A stretch of 9,741 nt of DNA, from assembly GCA_002310235.1 (NCBI GenBank), contig DBYO01000026.1, positions 1-9,741 on the forward strand, in the 5' to 3' direction. The notes below the pieces were generated by a model, which did no database searches, was not told the origin of the DNA, and saw nothing but the letters and a program-made list of their open reading frames with translations. Below, in pieces: positions 1-7,967 of the stretch (positions are counted from its first letter, which is position 1; each line of letters opens with the position of its first letter). A program made the position numbers and the translations under genes. This DNA is from Bacteroidales bacterium UBA1184. Lineage in GTDB: Bacteria; Bacteroidota; Bacteroidia; Bacteroidales; ML635J-15.

Positions 1-138
1 GAAAAGGAATACATCGAGTTCATGAACACAAGCCGCAAGGACATCATGGACCGTCTTGCAAAGGGCGAATATTCCGACGAAATCACCAATGTGCTTACCG
101 AAGTCGCAAAGGATTTAACTAAGAAATACAAAAAATAA
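1..138 (+). CDS. atpA: ATP synthase F1 subunit alpha, C-terminal end (partial)
   Basis: This is the last 45 codons of an open frame that enters from the left edge and stops at TAA 136-138. The visible peptide starts EKEYIEFMNTSRKDIMD and ends LTKKYKK; it is rich in charged residues and helical in character, as expected for the C-terminal helical bundle of the F1 alpha subunit. The main support is context: atpG follows after only 10 bases in the same direction, and alpha directly precedes gamma in most bacterial F1 operons. The alpha subunit forms the alpha3beta3 hexamer on the cytoplasmic side of the membrane and carries the non-catalytic nucleotide sites. None of its nucleotide-binding motifs lie in the window, so the identity rests on the tail and on gene order. 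Confidence 0.85.
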   Translation, partial: EKEYIEFMNTSRKDIMDRLAKGEYSDEITNVLTEVAKDLTKKYKK

Positions 139-148
139 TTAAGCAAGT

Positions 149-1024
149 ATGGCAGGACTTAAAGATATACGAAATAGAATCAGTTCTGTAAAGTCAACCA
201 AGCAGATAACATCTGCAATGAAGATGGTTGCTGCGGCAAAGCTGAAGAAGGCTCAGGACAGAGTCTTGCAGATTAGACCGTATGCCGACAAGATGCGCGA
301 CGTGCTGGCCGAGGTCAGTTCAAGCCTCGACAAGAACCACGCAAGCTGCTATGGCGAAGTGCGCAAGGTCGAAAAGGTACTGGTGGTGCTTATGGCTTCA
401 AACCGTGGATTGTGCGGAGGTTTCAACTCCAACATCTGCAAGAAGGCTATGGCTCACGTGAAGGAGAATTATCCTACCCAGCTCGAAAAGGGCAACGTAA
501 AGTTCATTTGCCTTGGCAAGAAGGCTACCGACTTCATTGTCAAGCAGAAATTTGAAGTAGTTGCACATAGCGAAGCAATTTTCGACAAGTTGAACTTTGC
601 AACTGCAGCAGAGATTGCAGAACCGATAATGAAGGATTTTGTTGATGGTAAGTACGACAGGGTTGACCTTATCTACAACAGCTTCAAGAATGCAGCTTCG
701 CAGGAGCAGAAGGTTGAGACTTTCCTTCCGTTCACCATCGAGGCAGGCGAAGGAGCTAAGAAATCCGACTATATCTTTGAGCCTACTGTCGACAAGATTG
801 TTGACGACATGATACCGAAGTCGATGAAGATCCAGTTCTTCAAGTCGGTGCTCGACAGCTTTGCAGCCGAGCAGGGTGCCCGTATGACAGCAATGCATCA
901 GGCAACCGACAATGCAACCGAACTCATCAAGACTCTCACGCTCATGTACAACAAGGCACGTCAGGCTGCCATTACAAACGAGCTTTCCGAAATCACCAGT
1001 GGTGCCGAAGCACTCAAGGGATAA
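149..1024 (+). CDS. atpG: ATP synthase F1 subunit gamma
   Basis: This is a complete 291-residue gamma subunit, the rotating central stalk that couples proton or sodium flow through Fo to ATP synthesis in the alpha3beta3 head. Family hallmarks are clear. The N-terminal helix reads MAGLKDIRNRISSVKSTKQI followed by TSAMKMVAAAKLKKAQ. The conserved SNRGLCGGFNSNI segment is near residues 84-96. The C-terminal helix contains YNKARQAAITNELSEI and ends SGAEALKG. The length is close to the usual 285-295 residues. The start at 149 places MAGLKDIR exactly where the family begins. No Shine-Dalgarno sequence is present, which is normal for Bacteroidota. The gene lies 10 bases after atpA and is followed by a strong hairpin terminator, so it is probably the last gene of this ATP synthase transcript. 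Confidence 0.97.
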   Translation: MAGLKDIRNRISSVKSTKQITSAMKMVAAAKLKKAQDRVLQIRPYADKMRDVLAEVSSSLDKNHASCYGEVRKVEKVLVVLMASNRGLCGGFNSNICKKAMAHVKENYPTQLEKGNVKFICLGKKATDFIVKQKFEVVAHSEAIFDKLNFATAAEIAEPIMKDFVDGKYDRVDLIYNSFKNAASQEQKVETFLPFTIEAGEGAKKSDYIFEPTVDKIVDDMIPKSMKIQFFKSVLDSFAAEQGARMTAMHQATDNATELIKTLTLMYNKARQAAITNELSEITSGAEALKG

Positions 1025-1046
1025 GGATTTTGTATTGAAGATAAAG

Positions 1047-1075
1047 AAAGTCCGCTCTCAAGGCGGACTTTTTTT
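1047..1075 (+). terminator. Intrinsic terminator after atpG
   Basis: A perfect 9-bp stem (AAAGTCCGC at 1047-1055, GCGGACTTT at 1063-1071) encloses a 7-base loop and runs into a T-tract at 1069-1075. It begins 22 bases after the atpG stop codon, which fits the end of the ATP synthase operon. Confidence 0.9.
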
Positions 1076-1123
1076 GTTTGGAAAATAAAACGCAAAAAAT
1101 AATGCCAAGTAAAAAATAAATAC

Positions 1124-1131
1124 TATTTTTG
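1124..1131 (+). promoter_or_regulatory. Bacteroides-type -7 box for the tRNA
   Basis: TATTTTTG matches the Bacteroidota housekeeping -7 consensus TAnnTTTG exactly and lies 15 bases before the tRNA, which would give a short leader. No convincing TTTG -33 element is seen at the expected distance upstream, and the region is A/T-rich, so a chance match is possible. Confidence 0.55.
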
Positions 1132-1146
1132 CACCGCTTTTTGCGA

Positions 1147-1219
1147 CGGGGTGTGGCGCAGTTGGTAGCGCGCTACGTTCGGGACGTAGAGGCCGGAAGT
1201 TCGAGTCTTCTCACCCCGA
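1147..1219 (+). tRNA. tRNA-Pro (anticodon CGG)
   Basis: The sequence folds into a complete cloverleaf. The acceptor stem is 1147-1153 with 1212-1218. The D stem is GCGC/GCGC with an AGTTGGTA loop. The anticodon stem CTACG/CGTAG (1173-1177/1185-1189) holds the loop TTCGGGA with anticodon CGG at 1180-1182. The variable loop has five bases, and the T stem 1195-1199/1207-1211 has a TTCGAGT loop. The C1-G72 pair with discriminator A73 (1219) is the bacterial tRNA-Pro identity signature and supports reading the anticodon as proline, codon CCG. The 3' CCA is not encoded (C1220 is followed by AAAG), so a CCA-adding enzyme is needed. The gene stands alone with its own promoter-like box and terminator. 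Confidence 0.96.
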
Positions 1220-1220
1220 C

Positions 1221-1253
1221 AAAGCGGATTTGTAAAGCAAGTCCGCTTTTTTT
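1221..1253 (+). terminator. Intrinsic terminator after tRNA-Pro
   Basis: The stem AAAGCGGA (1221-1228) pairs with TCCGCTTT (1242-1249) around a loop of about 13 bases and ends in a T-tract at 1247-1253. It starts directly after the tRNA 3' end and would stop transcription before the PAS kinase gene. Confidence 0.85.
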
Positions 1254-1283
1254 GTAATCATGTCTAATAATATTTTAAATTTG
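1251..1283 (+). promoter_or_regulatory. Putative promoter of the PAS kinase-cyclase operon
   Basis: TAAATTTG at 1276-1283 fits the Bacteroidota TAnnTTTG -7 box. A TTTG at 1251-1254, on the tail of the tRNA terminator, could act as the -33 element with a 21-base spacer. Transcription would begin near 1288-1290 and leave a leader of about 15 bases before the ATG at 1304. This is the only promoter-like signal found between the tRNA terminator and the gene. Confidence 0.55.
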
Positions 1284-1303
1284 CACTGAATATAATTTCA
1301 GTC

Positions 1304-4300
1304 ATGAGTAGTAGTCTTAGCAAAGTAGAACGGCAAATTGAAGATCAGAACAAGATTATAATGTCTAGTTATATTGAGCGCAATAGGATTATCAGCGAGT
1401 CAAATATTGGTGTCGATCTGATGGTTCCTGGTTATAAGCTCAATTCGAATGGAAAATTTCTGAGTGTAAATATCAAGTTTGCCCAGATGCTAGGATATTC
1501 TTCCGAGCAGGAGCTCATGGATGCCATAAACGAGGGCAAATATGTGGTTCTGAGGTCGGATCTTACTTCTATGTTTGCCAAGACCGACTGCGTTATCGAC
1601 AAGCCACTGTACCTTCGTACACGTACTGGCGCTTTCGTAAGCCTACTCGAATCGATTCTCAAATGTACCGAAGACGGCAATGTGCGCTACTATGCGCTGG
1701 TGCGCTTCAAGGAACCAAGCGTCCGTGCCAAGCAGGAAGACGCTATTGCGTGGAGCCTGATAAGCCAGCTTTTGGGCGAGCTTAAAACAGGCGTGGTAAT
1801 TTGCGACCAGAATCGCATGATTGTATATGAAAATCCAATGATGCGCCAGATTATGGGTTTCGGAACGCAGGATGACTTGCCATACGACAGCCTCGACAAT
1901 TACTTTACCGAAGAAAGCCTACCAAAATGCAAGAGCTCGCTCGAAGTAATATTTTCTACAAATCAGAAAAACCCTGTTATAACATATTCGCTCGTAAAGA
2001 ATGGAGGCGAAATTATCAATGTAAGCGTGTATTCCTATGTCTTTACTTTCGGCGAGCAGAAATTCTGCGTGTCGCTGGTGTCACCACATACCGACAGTAA
2101 ACACGACAACAATACATCGGGTGCAGGTTCTTACCTCACATATCGTGATACTTTCGACATAATGTCGGAACTATATATCCTGATTTCCGAAAACGGCGAT
2201 ATATGCGATCTTAATGCAGCTGCGGCAAAAATGTGGGGCTGGGACTACAAGCTCTACCTTACAAAATCGATATTCGACCTCGGCGATTTCGGCTCTACTG
2301 GCATAAAGCGCAACTTGGCTTTGCTCTACGACAGTCAGACACCGACCGAACGCAAGTTTATGGCAAAAAATACCATCTGGGGTGACCTCGAGATGACCTG
2401 TCGGCTGTTGCCTGTCGGAAAGATGGGTCAAAGGTATATCGCAGTGGTAATGGAGAATCGTCGAGAACTTCAGCAGGTAAAGGATAATCTTACAGCTCAA
2501 TACACCTACAATCTGGCAATGTTCGATAGTTCGATTTGCGGATTAATATTGGTTAAAGGAAATAAAATTGAGAGAGTGAATGCTAAGGCATATTCGTTGC
2601 TCAAGATAAAATATGATATACGAGGCGAATCTCTTTCGGAAGTCCTAACGGAAAATAAACGGAAAAGCCGTCGTGTAGAGGTTACTGCATCGAACCGCAA
2701 GGAAGAGGTGTTCGTGTATGAAATTCCATCCGAAGGCAAGCCTACGCAGCTTGAAGTACATTTGTATTACATCAATAACGAAAATACTCTCTGCTATTTT
2801 ATAGATCGTTCGTTGCGTAAGAAAGGTCCTTCCAAGTCGCTCAATGCAGCCTCGCGATACAAGCTTATAGTAGAGCAGTCGCCATGTGGCGTGCTTATTG
2901 GCGATACCCACGGCGATATTATCGATGTAAGCGACCATTTCTGCGAAATGATAAAGATGTCACCAAGCGATATATTGGGCAAGAATATATCCGACTTGTT
3001 TACACCGTCAAGTGTTTCTTCGAAACCTTTAGACTATACTCGCGTTGATGCTGGCGAAGTGATAAGTGCCGAGCGTGAGCTTAAATGCGGCGATGGAACA
3101 GTAAAAGTCGTCGAAATGTATTCTGGTGCTATATCTACCGATATGTATCAGGCCGTAGTGCTCGATATAACCGACAGAAAGATTTATGAAAACAAGCTTA
3201 TTAGTTTCCGTAGCTTGGTGCAGAAAATGGAAGTACAGAAGCAGCATTTCCTGAAGACATCAAAAGATGTGAGTGTTATTTTTAGTGATAATGCAGAAAT
3301 AAGGGATGTTTTTGTCGGCGAAAATTCACCATTCTATACTTATTATAAGAATGATGAAGGCTTTGTCGCGTATTTTATGAAGTATATTTCGCGCAAGGAA
3401 AACGATATGATTATAAAGCAGGGCATAGCTAGGGCTCTGTCCGAAAATGCCAGTTATGTTGTAAGAAAAGATGTTGTTGTAGGCGGAATTAATTATATAA
3501 TCGAGGCGCGTTTCCTGCCAATGGAGTCGGAAGTAGTTATGGTTGTTTCCGACGTGACGGAAAGAGAGCGCGTAATTGAACAGCTTAATATAGTTAAGAA
3601 ACAGTCGGAAGAGAATGAAAAGCTACAGACTGCTTTTCTGGGAAATCTGTCGCACGAATTACGCACTCCTATGAATGCAATCATAGGATTTGCCGACCTT
3701 CTGCTTGAAGACGAAAGTAATCCTGAAAAACAAGATTACTTGAGGACTATACTTGACTCATCGTATCAGCTTCTAAACGTATTGTCCGATCTTATAGAAG
3801 TCTCTAAGCTTGAGGCAGGTGTAATGAAGGTAAAATCGGAAATTGTAAGTGTAAAGAAAGTCATTTGCGATATTTGTGCTTCGATACGTGGCGAGAGGAT
3901 AATTGAAGAAAACAATGTGAAGCTTGTTAATATAGCACAAGAAGAAGATGACGTGCTAATTGTCTCCGACAACGTAAAACTACGACAGATAATTACAAAC
4001 CTAATAAGTAATGCTCTGAAGTTTTCGAAAAATGGAAAAGTAGAGGTGGGATACGATATTCATGATGGAAGTGTGTGCATATATGTGCGTGACAATGGCA
4101 TTGGAATTTCAAAGGAGGACCTGCCTAAAATATTCGATAGGTTTTTCCAGGTGAAAGGAGTGGAATTAGCCACTAAAGGCACGGGCTTGGGGCTATCCAT
4201 TGTAAAGTCGTATGTTGATATGTTGCGAGGTACAATCAAGGTAGAGTCGGAGCTAGGAAAGGGAACTTGCTTCTATGTGGAACTGCAAAGTCGTTATTGA
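1304..4300 (+). CDS. Soluble multi-PAS sensor histidine kinase, no receiver
   Basis: A 998-residue protein with no signal peptide or membrane helix, so it should sense inside the cell. About six tandem PAS-type folds are seen, near residues 35-137, 150-260, 283-390, 400-505, 516-630 and a divergent one at 645-757; each ends in the usual beta-strand pattern and the last two run into VLDITDRK and VVSDVTERE. The kinase core follows: phospho-acceptor H784 in LSHELRTPMN, N box N899 to N903, G1 box DNGIGIS (930-936), F box near FDRFFQV and G2 box GTGLGLS (959-965). E785 and T788 after the histidine are the residues used by kinases that also dephosphorylate their partner. The protein stops after the ATPase domain, so it needs a separate response regulator, and none is in the window. 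The next gene starts one base after its TGA, suggesting coupled translation with the cyclase. Confidence 0.93.
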   Translation: MSSSLSKVERQIEDQNKIIMSSYIERNRIISESNIGVDLMVPGYKLNSNGKFLSVNIKFAQMLGYSSEQELMDAINEGKYVVLRSDLTSMFAKTDCVIDKPLYLRTRTGAFVSLLESILKCTEDGNVRYYALVRFKEPSVRAKQEDAIAWSLISQLLGELKTGVVICDQNRMIVYENPMMRQIMGFGTQDDLPYDSLDNYFTEESLPKCKSSLEVIFSTNQKNPVITYSLVKNGGEIINVSVYSYVFTFGEQKFCVSLVSPHTDSKHDNNTSGAGSYLTYRDTFDIMSELYILISENGDICDLNAAAAKMWGWDYKLYLTKSIFDLGDFGSTGIKRNLALLYDSQTPTERKFMAKNTIWGDLEMTCRLLPVGKMGQRYIAVVMENRRELQQVKDNLTAQYTYNLAMFDSSICGLILVKGNKIERVNAKAYSLLKIKYDIRGESLSEVLTENKRKSRRVEVTASNRKEEVFVYEIPSEGKPTQLEVHLYYINNENTLCYFIDRSLRKKGPSKSLNAASRYKLIVEQSPCGVLIGDTHGDIIDVSDHFCEMIKMSPSDILGKNISDLFTPSSVSSKPLDYTRVDAGEVISAERELKCGDGTVKVVEMYSGAISTDMYQAVVLDITDRKIYENKLISFRSLVQKMEVQKQHFLKTSKDVSVIFSDNAEIRDVFVGENSPFYTYYKNDEGFVAYFMKYISRKENDMIIKQGIARALSENASYVVRKDVVVGGINYIIEARFLPMESEVVMVVSDVTERERVIEQLNIVKKQSEENEKLQTAFLGNLSHELRTPMNAIIGFADLLLEDESNPEKQDYLRTILDSSYQLLNVLSDLIEVSKLEAGVMKVKSEIVSVKKVICDICASIRGERIIEENNVKLVNIAQEEDDVLIVSDNVKLRQIITNLISNALKFSKNGKVEVGYDIHDGSVCIYVRDNGIGISKEDLPKIFDRFFQVKGVELATKGTGLGLSIVKSYVDMLRGTIKVESELGKGTCFYVELQSRY

Positions 4301-4301
4301 T

Positions 4302-7300
4302 ATGAAACGTATATTGTTATTGGTGTTATGTTTTTTGCTGGCAGCTATGCCGGTTTTTCCTCAGTATGCAGAATGTGGAATACCGCAGGTAAAGAACTTT
4401 GGTCCGGCAGACTATCGACAAGAAAGCCAGAATTTTTGTGTGGCTCAGGACAAAAATTCGTTAATGTATTTTGGAAATACTAACGGCATAATGGAATACG
4501 ACAACGAAAAGTGGGATATCGTAAAAATTCCAGGTCGTCCTCAATTTGCGGTTAGCACCAACAACGAGATCTTTATCGGAGGATACAACACCTTTGGACG
4601 TTTACAGTACAAAAATGGGCATTTGGGAATAGATCCTCTTGGAGAACGCTCAAATTTGACATTCGGGCAGGTTAATAAGGTCGTGATTTCTGGTAGCGAT
4701 GTCTATTTTAGCACCGATCGTCATCTATATATGTATTCTGATTCCTTAATTACCGAGCTGATTAATGATGAGCCATTTCGTCTTATAAGTGTAGGCGATT
4801 CGGTATATGTTCAGAAAAAAAAGAACAGGCTCAAACGACTTGTACACGGTAGTTTCGAGGACGACGATTTGTGTGTGGTAACTGCCGATACTATGAAAAT
4901 AGTTGCCATGCTTCGTACAAAAGATAACGATATATTGCTGCGCGATAACGAAAATGCATGCTTCTGGTTGTTTTCTGATGACGAAGGTCTCAAGTATTTC
5001 CCCACCGACTTTGATAGATATATTAAGAATAACGATTTTTCGTGTATAGGCATGTTGCATGACGGGAATTTTATGGTCGGTACATTCAGCGGTGGTGTAG
5101 TCTCGTTTGATTGTAATGGTAAGTATCGCTATATATTGAATTCGTCAAATGGACTTAAAGCTAACGAAATAAACGATTTGTGCGTTGATAACCAAAACAA
5201 GGTTTGGTTGGCAACCGAAAATGGAATTAGCCTGCTCGAAACCAATTCGGAATTGTCGTTTTTCAATGCTTCGAGCGGACTGCGTGGTGCTGTGCTTACC
5301 ATTATACGATATCAGGGAGTGCTATATGTAGGCACTACTGTGGGCCTTTTTGGATATGTGAGCTATGCAATACCTAATGGTGCAATAAATGGTTTTAGGT
5401 ATATCAGGGGTATGCACGACAACTGTTGGAGTTTGTGCATTTATGATGGGCGTTTGTATGCGGTAGCAAACGAAGGTTTGTTTGTCGTTGAGGATATGTC
5501 GCTGAAGAAGGTTCTTGATGGTTCGTTTTTCTCTATGCACTCGAGGAATATTGCTGGAAAAGAAATTTTTATTCTTGGAGGCAGACAAGGTTTGACTTTT
5601 GTAACCATATCTGGAGATAAGGTTGAGAAGATAGGTTCGTTAAGCAATATGCGATATGTTGCACGCACTTTTGCTCCCGATTCTACTGGAATATGGATAG
5701 GTACAAATAGAGACGGTTTGTATAGGGTTTGCATGGGAGATTCTTTAGATTTGTCAGCTACAGTTGTTGAATATAGCGAGAAGGATTCCTTGCCGCATGG
5801 ATTCGATTGGGTTGATGTTTTCCAGACTCATAAGCTTGGAACTGTATTTTCTACTTCCGAAGGTCTTTATCGTTACGACAATGGCAAGAAAAGATTTTAC
5901 AAGGATACTACATGTTTCTGTAGCGGTTCGCGCTGTTCGACGGTATATGGTATAATCGGAGAGGATAAGGATTATAATCTTTGGTATAGTTGTTCGTTTA
6001 CCGATGCCTATGAACGCGAGGTTGGGGTAATAAGATTCGATGACAAGGGAGGATATAGACGTGAAATTTCATCTTTTGCACAGATGGAAGAGTCGGTTGT
6101 GGAAACAATCTATCCCGAAGACGACGATGTGGTTTGGTTCGGAACTTCCGATGCTCTTATAAAATATCATAAAAATAAGAATTCACAAATTGTCGAAGAC
6201 AGTGCATTTGTATGTATGATAAGGAAGGTTTCGGTGGCTGGCGACTCGGTAATATATGCTTTCGATCTCGATTATTCACAAGGTGCTAGTATTGTTCACA
6301 AAGTACGATACAAGGATAGGAATATAAGGTTCGAAGTTGCGGGCTTGGCATTCAATACTTTTGGTGATGCCGAATACCAGTATAGACTCGATGGGTTCGA
6401 TGAAGAGTGGTCGGATTGGACAACAGATTCGTATAAGGAATACATAAGCCTTTCGGAGGGAGATTATAAGTTTATGGTACGTTCGCGTAATGGTTACGGA
6501 CAGTTGAGTAATATTGCCGAGTTTAACTTTGAGATTACCCCACCGTATTATCGTTCGATACTTGCATACATACTTTATTTCCTAACTTTTGCTGTTATCG
6601 TGGTATTGGTGGTGGCATGGCGAAATATTGTTCATACGCGCGAAAAGTATCGTCTCGAAAAGTTGGTAGAGATGCGTACAAATGAGCTTGTCATGCAAAA
6701 GGAACAGACCGAAAGCCTTGTCAAGAAGCTGTTGCCACAGAATGCTGTCGATGAGTTGCAGAGAACGGGTAATGCAACTTCGAAGAAATATGATATGGTA
6801 ACGGTGTTGTTTTCTGATATACAAGGATTTACAAAGATTGCAGCAACAACCAATCCAGAGGAACTGATAAAATATCTGAACGAATTGTTTGTGTCGTTTG
6901 ACAATATAATTTCGAAATATAACATCGAGAAAATAAAGACTATAGGTGATGCCTATATGTGTGCAGGAGGTATGCCCAACCGTGATGCTACAAACCCTGT
7001 TGAAGTGGTGCTTGCTGGTATCGAAATGCAGCGGGCTCTGGACGACTTGAATAGTAACCACGACCTGAAGATGAAGATGCGTGTAGGAATACATACTGGT
7101 CCAGTTGTGGCAGGTGTTGTCGGTGCACAAAAGATTGAGTACGACATATGGGGTGATACCGTAAATATTGCAAGCCGTATGGAATCGCATGGCGAAGTTG
7201 GTAAGGTTAATATTTCTGAAGCCACCTATCGTTACGTAAAGGAGTTTTTCAAATGTGAGACTCGTGGCATGATGGATGTGAAGAACAAAGGCGAAATGGA

Positions 7301-7967
7301 AATGTATTTTGTCGATGGTATTCTAGAAAATCTGTCGGAAAATGGGGATGGCATTACTCCTAATCATTTGTTCAACGTGCGAAAGCAAGGACTTAACTTC
7401 TCGCTTATACAGGAGGAGATTCTTGAGCAGATGCAGCGCGATTTGCCGAAAAATCTGTACTATCACAATCTCAAGCATACGACCGATGCCATTTATCGTG
7501 TAACCGACATAGGAATAAAGGAAAAGGTGTCGGAGGAAGATTTGTTACTTTTGCGTTGTGCTGCTTTGTTCCACGATAGCGGATTTATGGCTAGTTACGA
7601 CAATAATGAGGAGATTGGTGCAAGGTTGGCTCATCAGACCTTGGCAAAATATAATTTCTCGCGCGAACAAATAGAGATTGTCAAGGGTATCATTAATGCG
7701 ACTAAAGTGCCGCAGAATCCTCATACCCTGCTCGAAGAAATCATGTGTGATGCCGATCTCGATTACCTTGGTCGTCCCGACTTTATACCAATATCACAAA
7801 ATCTGTTCCGCGAGCTATTCGAGCGTGGTAAGATCGATTCTATTGAGCAGTGGAACAAGATGCAGTACAAGTTCATCACTCAGCATCATTACTTTACAGA
7901 AACAGCGAAACGCAGCGGAGAACCTGGCAAGCAGCAGGTCCTTAAGGAACTAAAGGATTTGATATAA
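4302..7967 (+). CDS. Periplasmic propeller sensor-adenylate cyclase-HD phosphohydrolase fusion
   Basis: A 1221-residue single-pass membrane protein. The ATG at 4302 is preferred over one at 4275 because it gives a clean signal peptide (MKRILLLVLCFLLAAMPVFP) and lies one base after the kinase stop. Residues ~25-640 show two-component propeller blades (VWLATENGISLL, IWIGTNRDGLYR, VWFGTSDALIKY), then a Y_Y_Y domain (~685-746), a membrane helix (753-773) and a coiled coil with an LLPQNAVDEL transducer-like segment. The class III cyclase domain (~832-1005) has metal ligands D839 and D883, ATP-selecting K879 and D948, and transition-state N955 and R959; the complete set predicts an active homodimeric adenylate cyclase making cAMP in the cytoplasm. 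The C-terminal HD domain (~1050-1215) has YHNLKH (H1055, H1059), H1091-D1092 and DADLD (1150-1154), resembling cyclic nucleotide phosphodiesterases and COG4339-type hydrolases. Its substrate is unknown. Confidence 0.92.
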   Translation: MKRILLLVLCFLLAAMPVFPQYAECGIPQVKNFGPADYRQESQNFCVAQDKNSLMYFGNTNGIMEYDNEKWDIVKIPGRPQFAVSTNNEIFIGGYNTFGRLQYKNGHLGIDPLGERSNLTFGQVNKVVISGSDVYFSTDRHLYMYSDSLITELINDEPFRLISVGDSVYVQKKKNRLKRLVHGSFEDDDLCVVTADTMKIVAMLRTKDNDILLRDNENACFWLFSDDEGLKYFPTDFDRYIKNNDFSCIGMLHDGNFMVGTFSGGVVSFDCNGKYRYILNSSNGLKANEINDLCVDNQNKVWLATENGISLLETNSELSFFNASSGLRGAVLTIIRYQGVLYVGTTVGLFGYVSYAIPNGAINGFRYIRGMHDNCWSLCIYDGRLYAVANEGLFVVEDMSLKKVLDGSFFSMHSRNIAGKEIFILGGRQGLTFVTISGDKVEKIGSLSNMRYVARTFAPDSTGIWIGTNRDGLYRVCMGDSLDLSATVVEYSEKDSLPHGFDWVDVFQTHKLGTVFSTSEGLYRYDNGKKRFYKDTTCFCSGSRCSTVYGIIGEDKDYNLWYSCSFTDAYEREVGVIRFDDKGGYRREISSFAQMEESVVETIYPEDDDVVWFGTSDALIKYHKNKNSQIVEDSAFVCMIRKVSVAGDSVIYAFDLDYSQGASIVHKVRYKDRNIRFEVAGLAFNTFGDAEYQYRLDGFDEEWSDWTTDSYKEYISLSEGDYKFMVRSRNGYGQLSNIAEFNFEITPPYYRSILAYILYFLTFAVIVVLVVAWRNIVHTREKYRLEKLVEMRTNELVMQKEQTESLVKKLLPQNAVDELQRTGNATSKKYDMVTVLFSDIQGFTKIAATTNPEELIKYLNELFVSFDNIISKYNIEKIKTIGDAYMCAGGMPNRDATNPVEVVLAGIEMQRALDDLNSNHDLKMKMRVGIHTGPVVAGVVGAQKIEYDIWGDTVNIASRMESHGEVGKVNISEATYRYVKEFFKCETRGMMDVKNKGEMEMYFVDGILENLSENGDGITPNHLFNVRKQGLNFSLIQEEILEQMQRDLPKNLYYHNLKHTTDAIYRVTDIGIKEKVSEEDLLLLRCAALFHDSGFMASYDNNEEIGARLAHQTLAKYNFSREQIEIVKGIINATKVPQNPHTLLEEIMCDADLDYLGRPDFIPISQNLFRELFERGKIDSIEQWNKMQYKFITQHHYFTETAKRSGEPGKQQVLKELKDLI

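Noticed and set aside
398..898. 166-codon minus-strand open frame inside atpG
   Set aside because: It is fully antisense to the conserved gamma subunit and resembles no known protein.
1147..1303. tRNA-Pro as the attachment site of an integrated element
   Set aside because: No integrase and no repeated copy of the tRNA 3' end are visible, and the genes downstream look chromosomal. An element ending outside the window cannot be excluded, but nothing supports it.
4275..4301. Upstream ATG for the cyclase gene overlapping the end of the kinase gene
   Set aside because: It would place MWNCKVVID, with an acidic residue, before the signal peptide. The ATG at 4302 gives the standard Lys-Arg then hydrophobic start.
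4302..4380. Lipoprotein signal with lipidated Cys25 for the cyclase
   Set aside because: QYAEC is not a lipobox (no Leu-x-[Gly/Ala] before Cys) and lies past the hydrophobic core. An ordinary signal peptide, possibly cut near residue 20-23, fits better.
6816..7178. Guanylate cyclase or diguanylate cyclase identity
   Set aside because: Lys879 and Asp948 replace the Glu and Cys of guanylate cyclases, and there is no GGDEF motif.
6582..7190. 202-codon minus-strand open frame inside the cyclase gene
   Set aside because: It is antisense to the membrane helix and cyclase domain, is rich in Cys/His/Ile as expected from antisense reading, and shows no recognisable domain.
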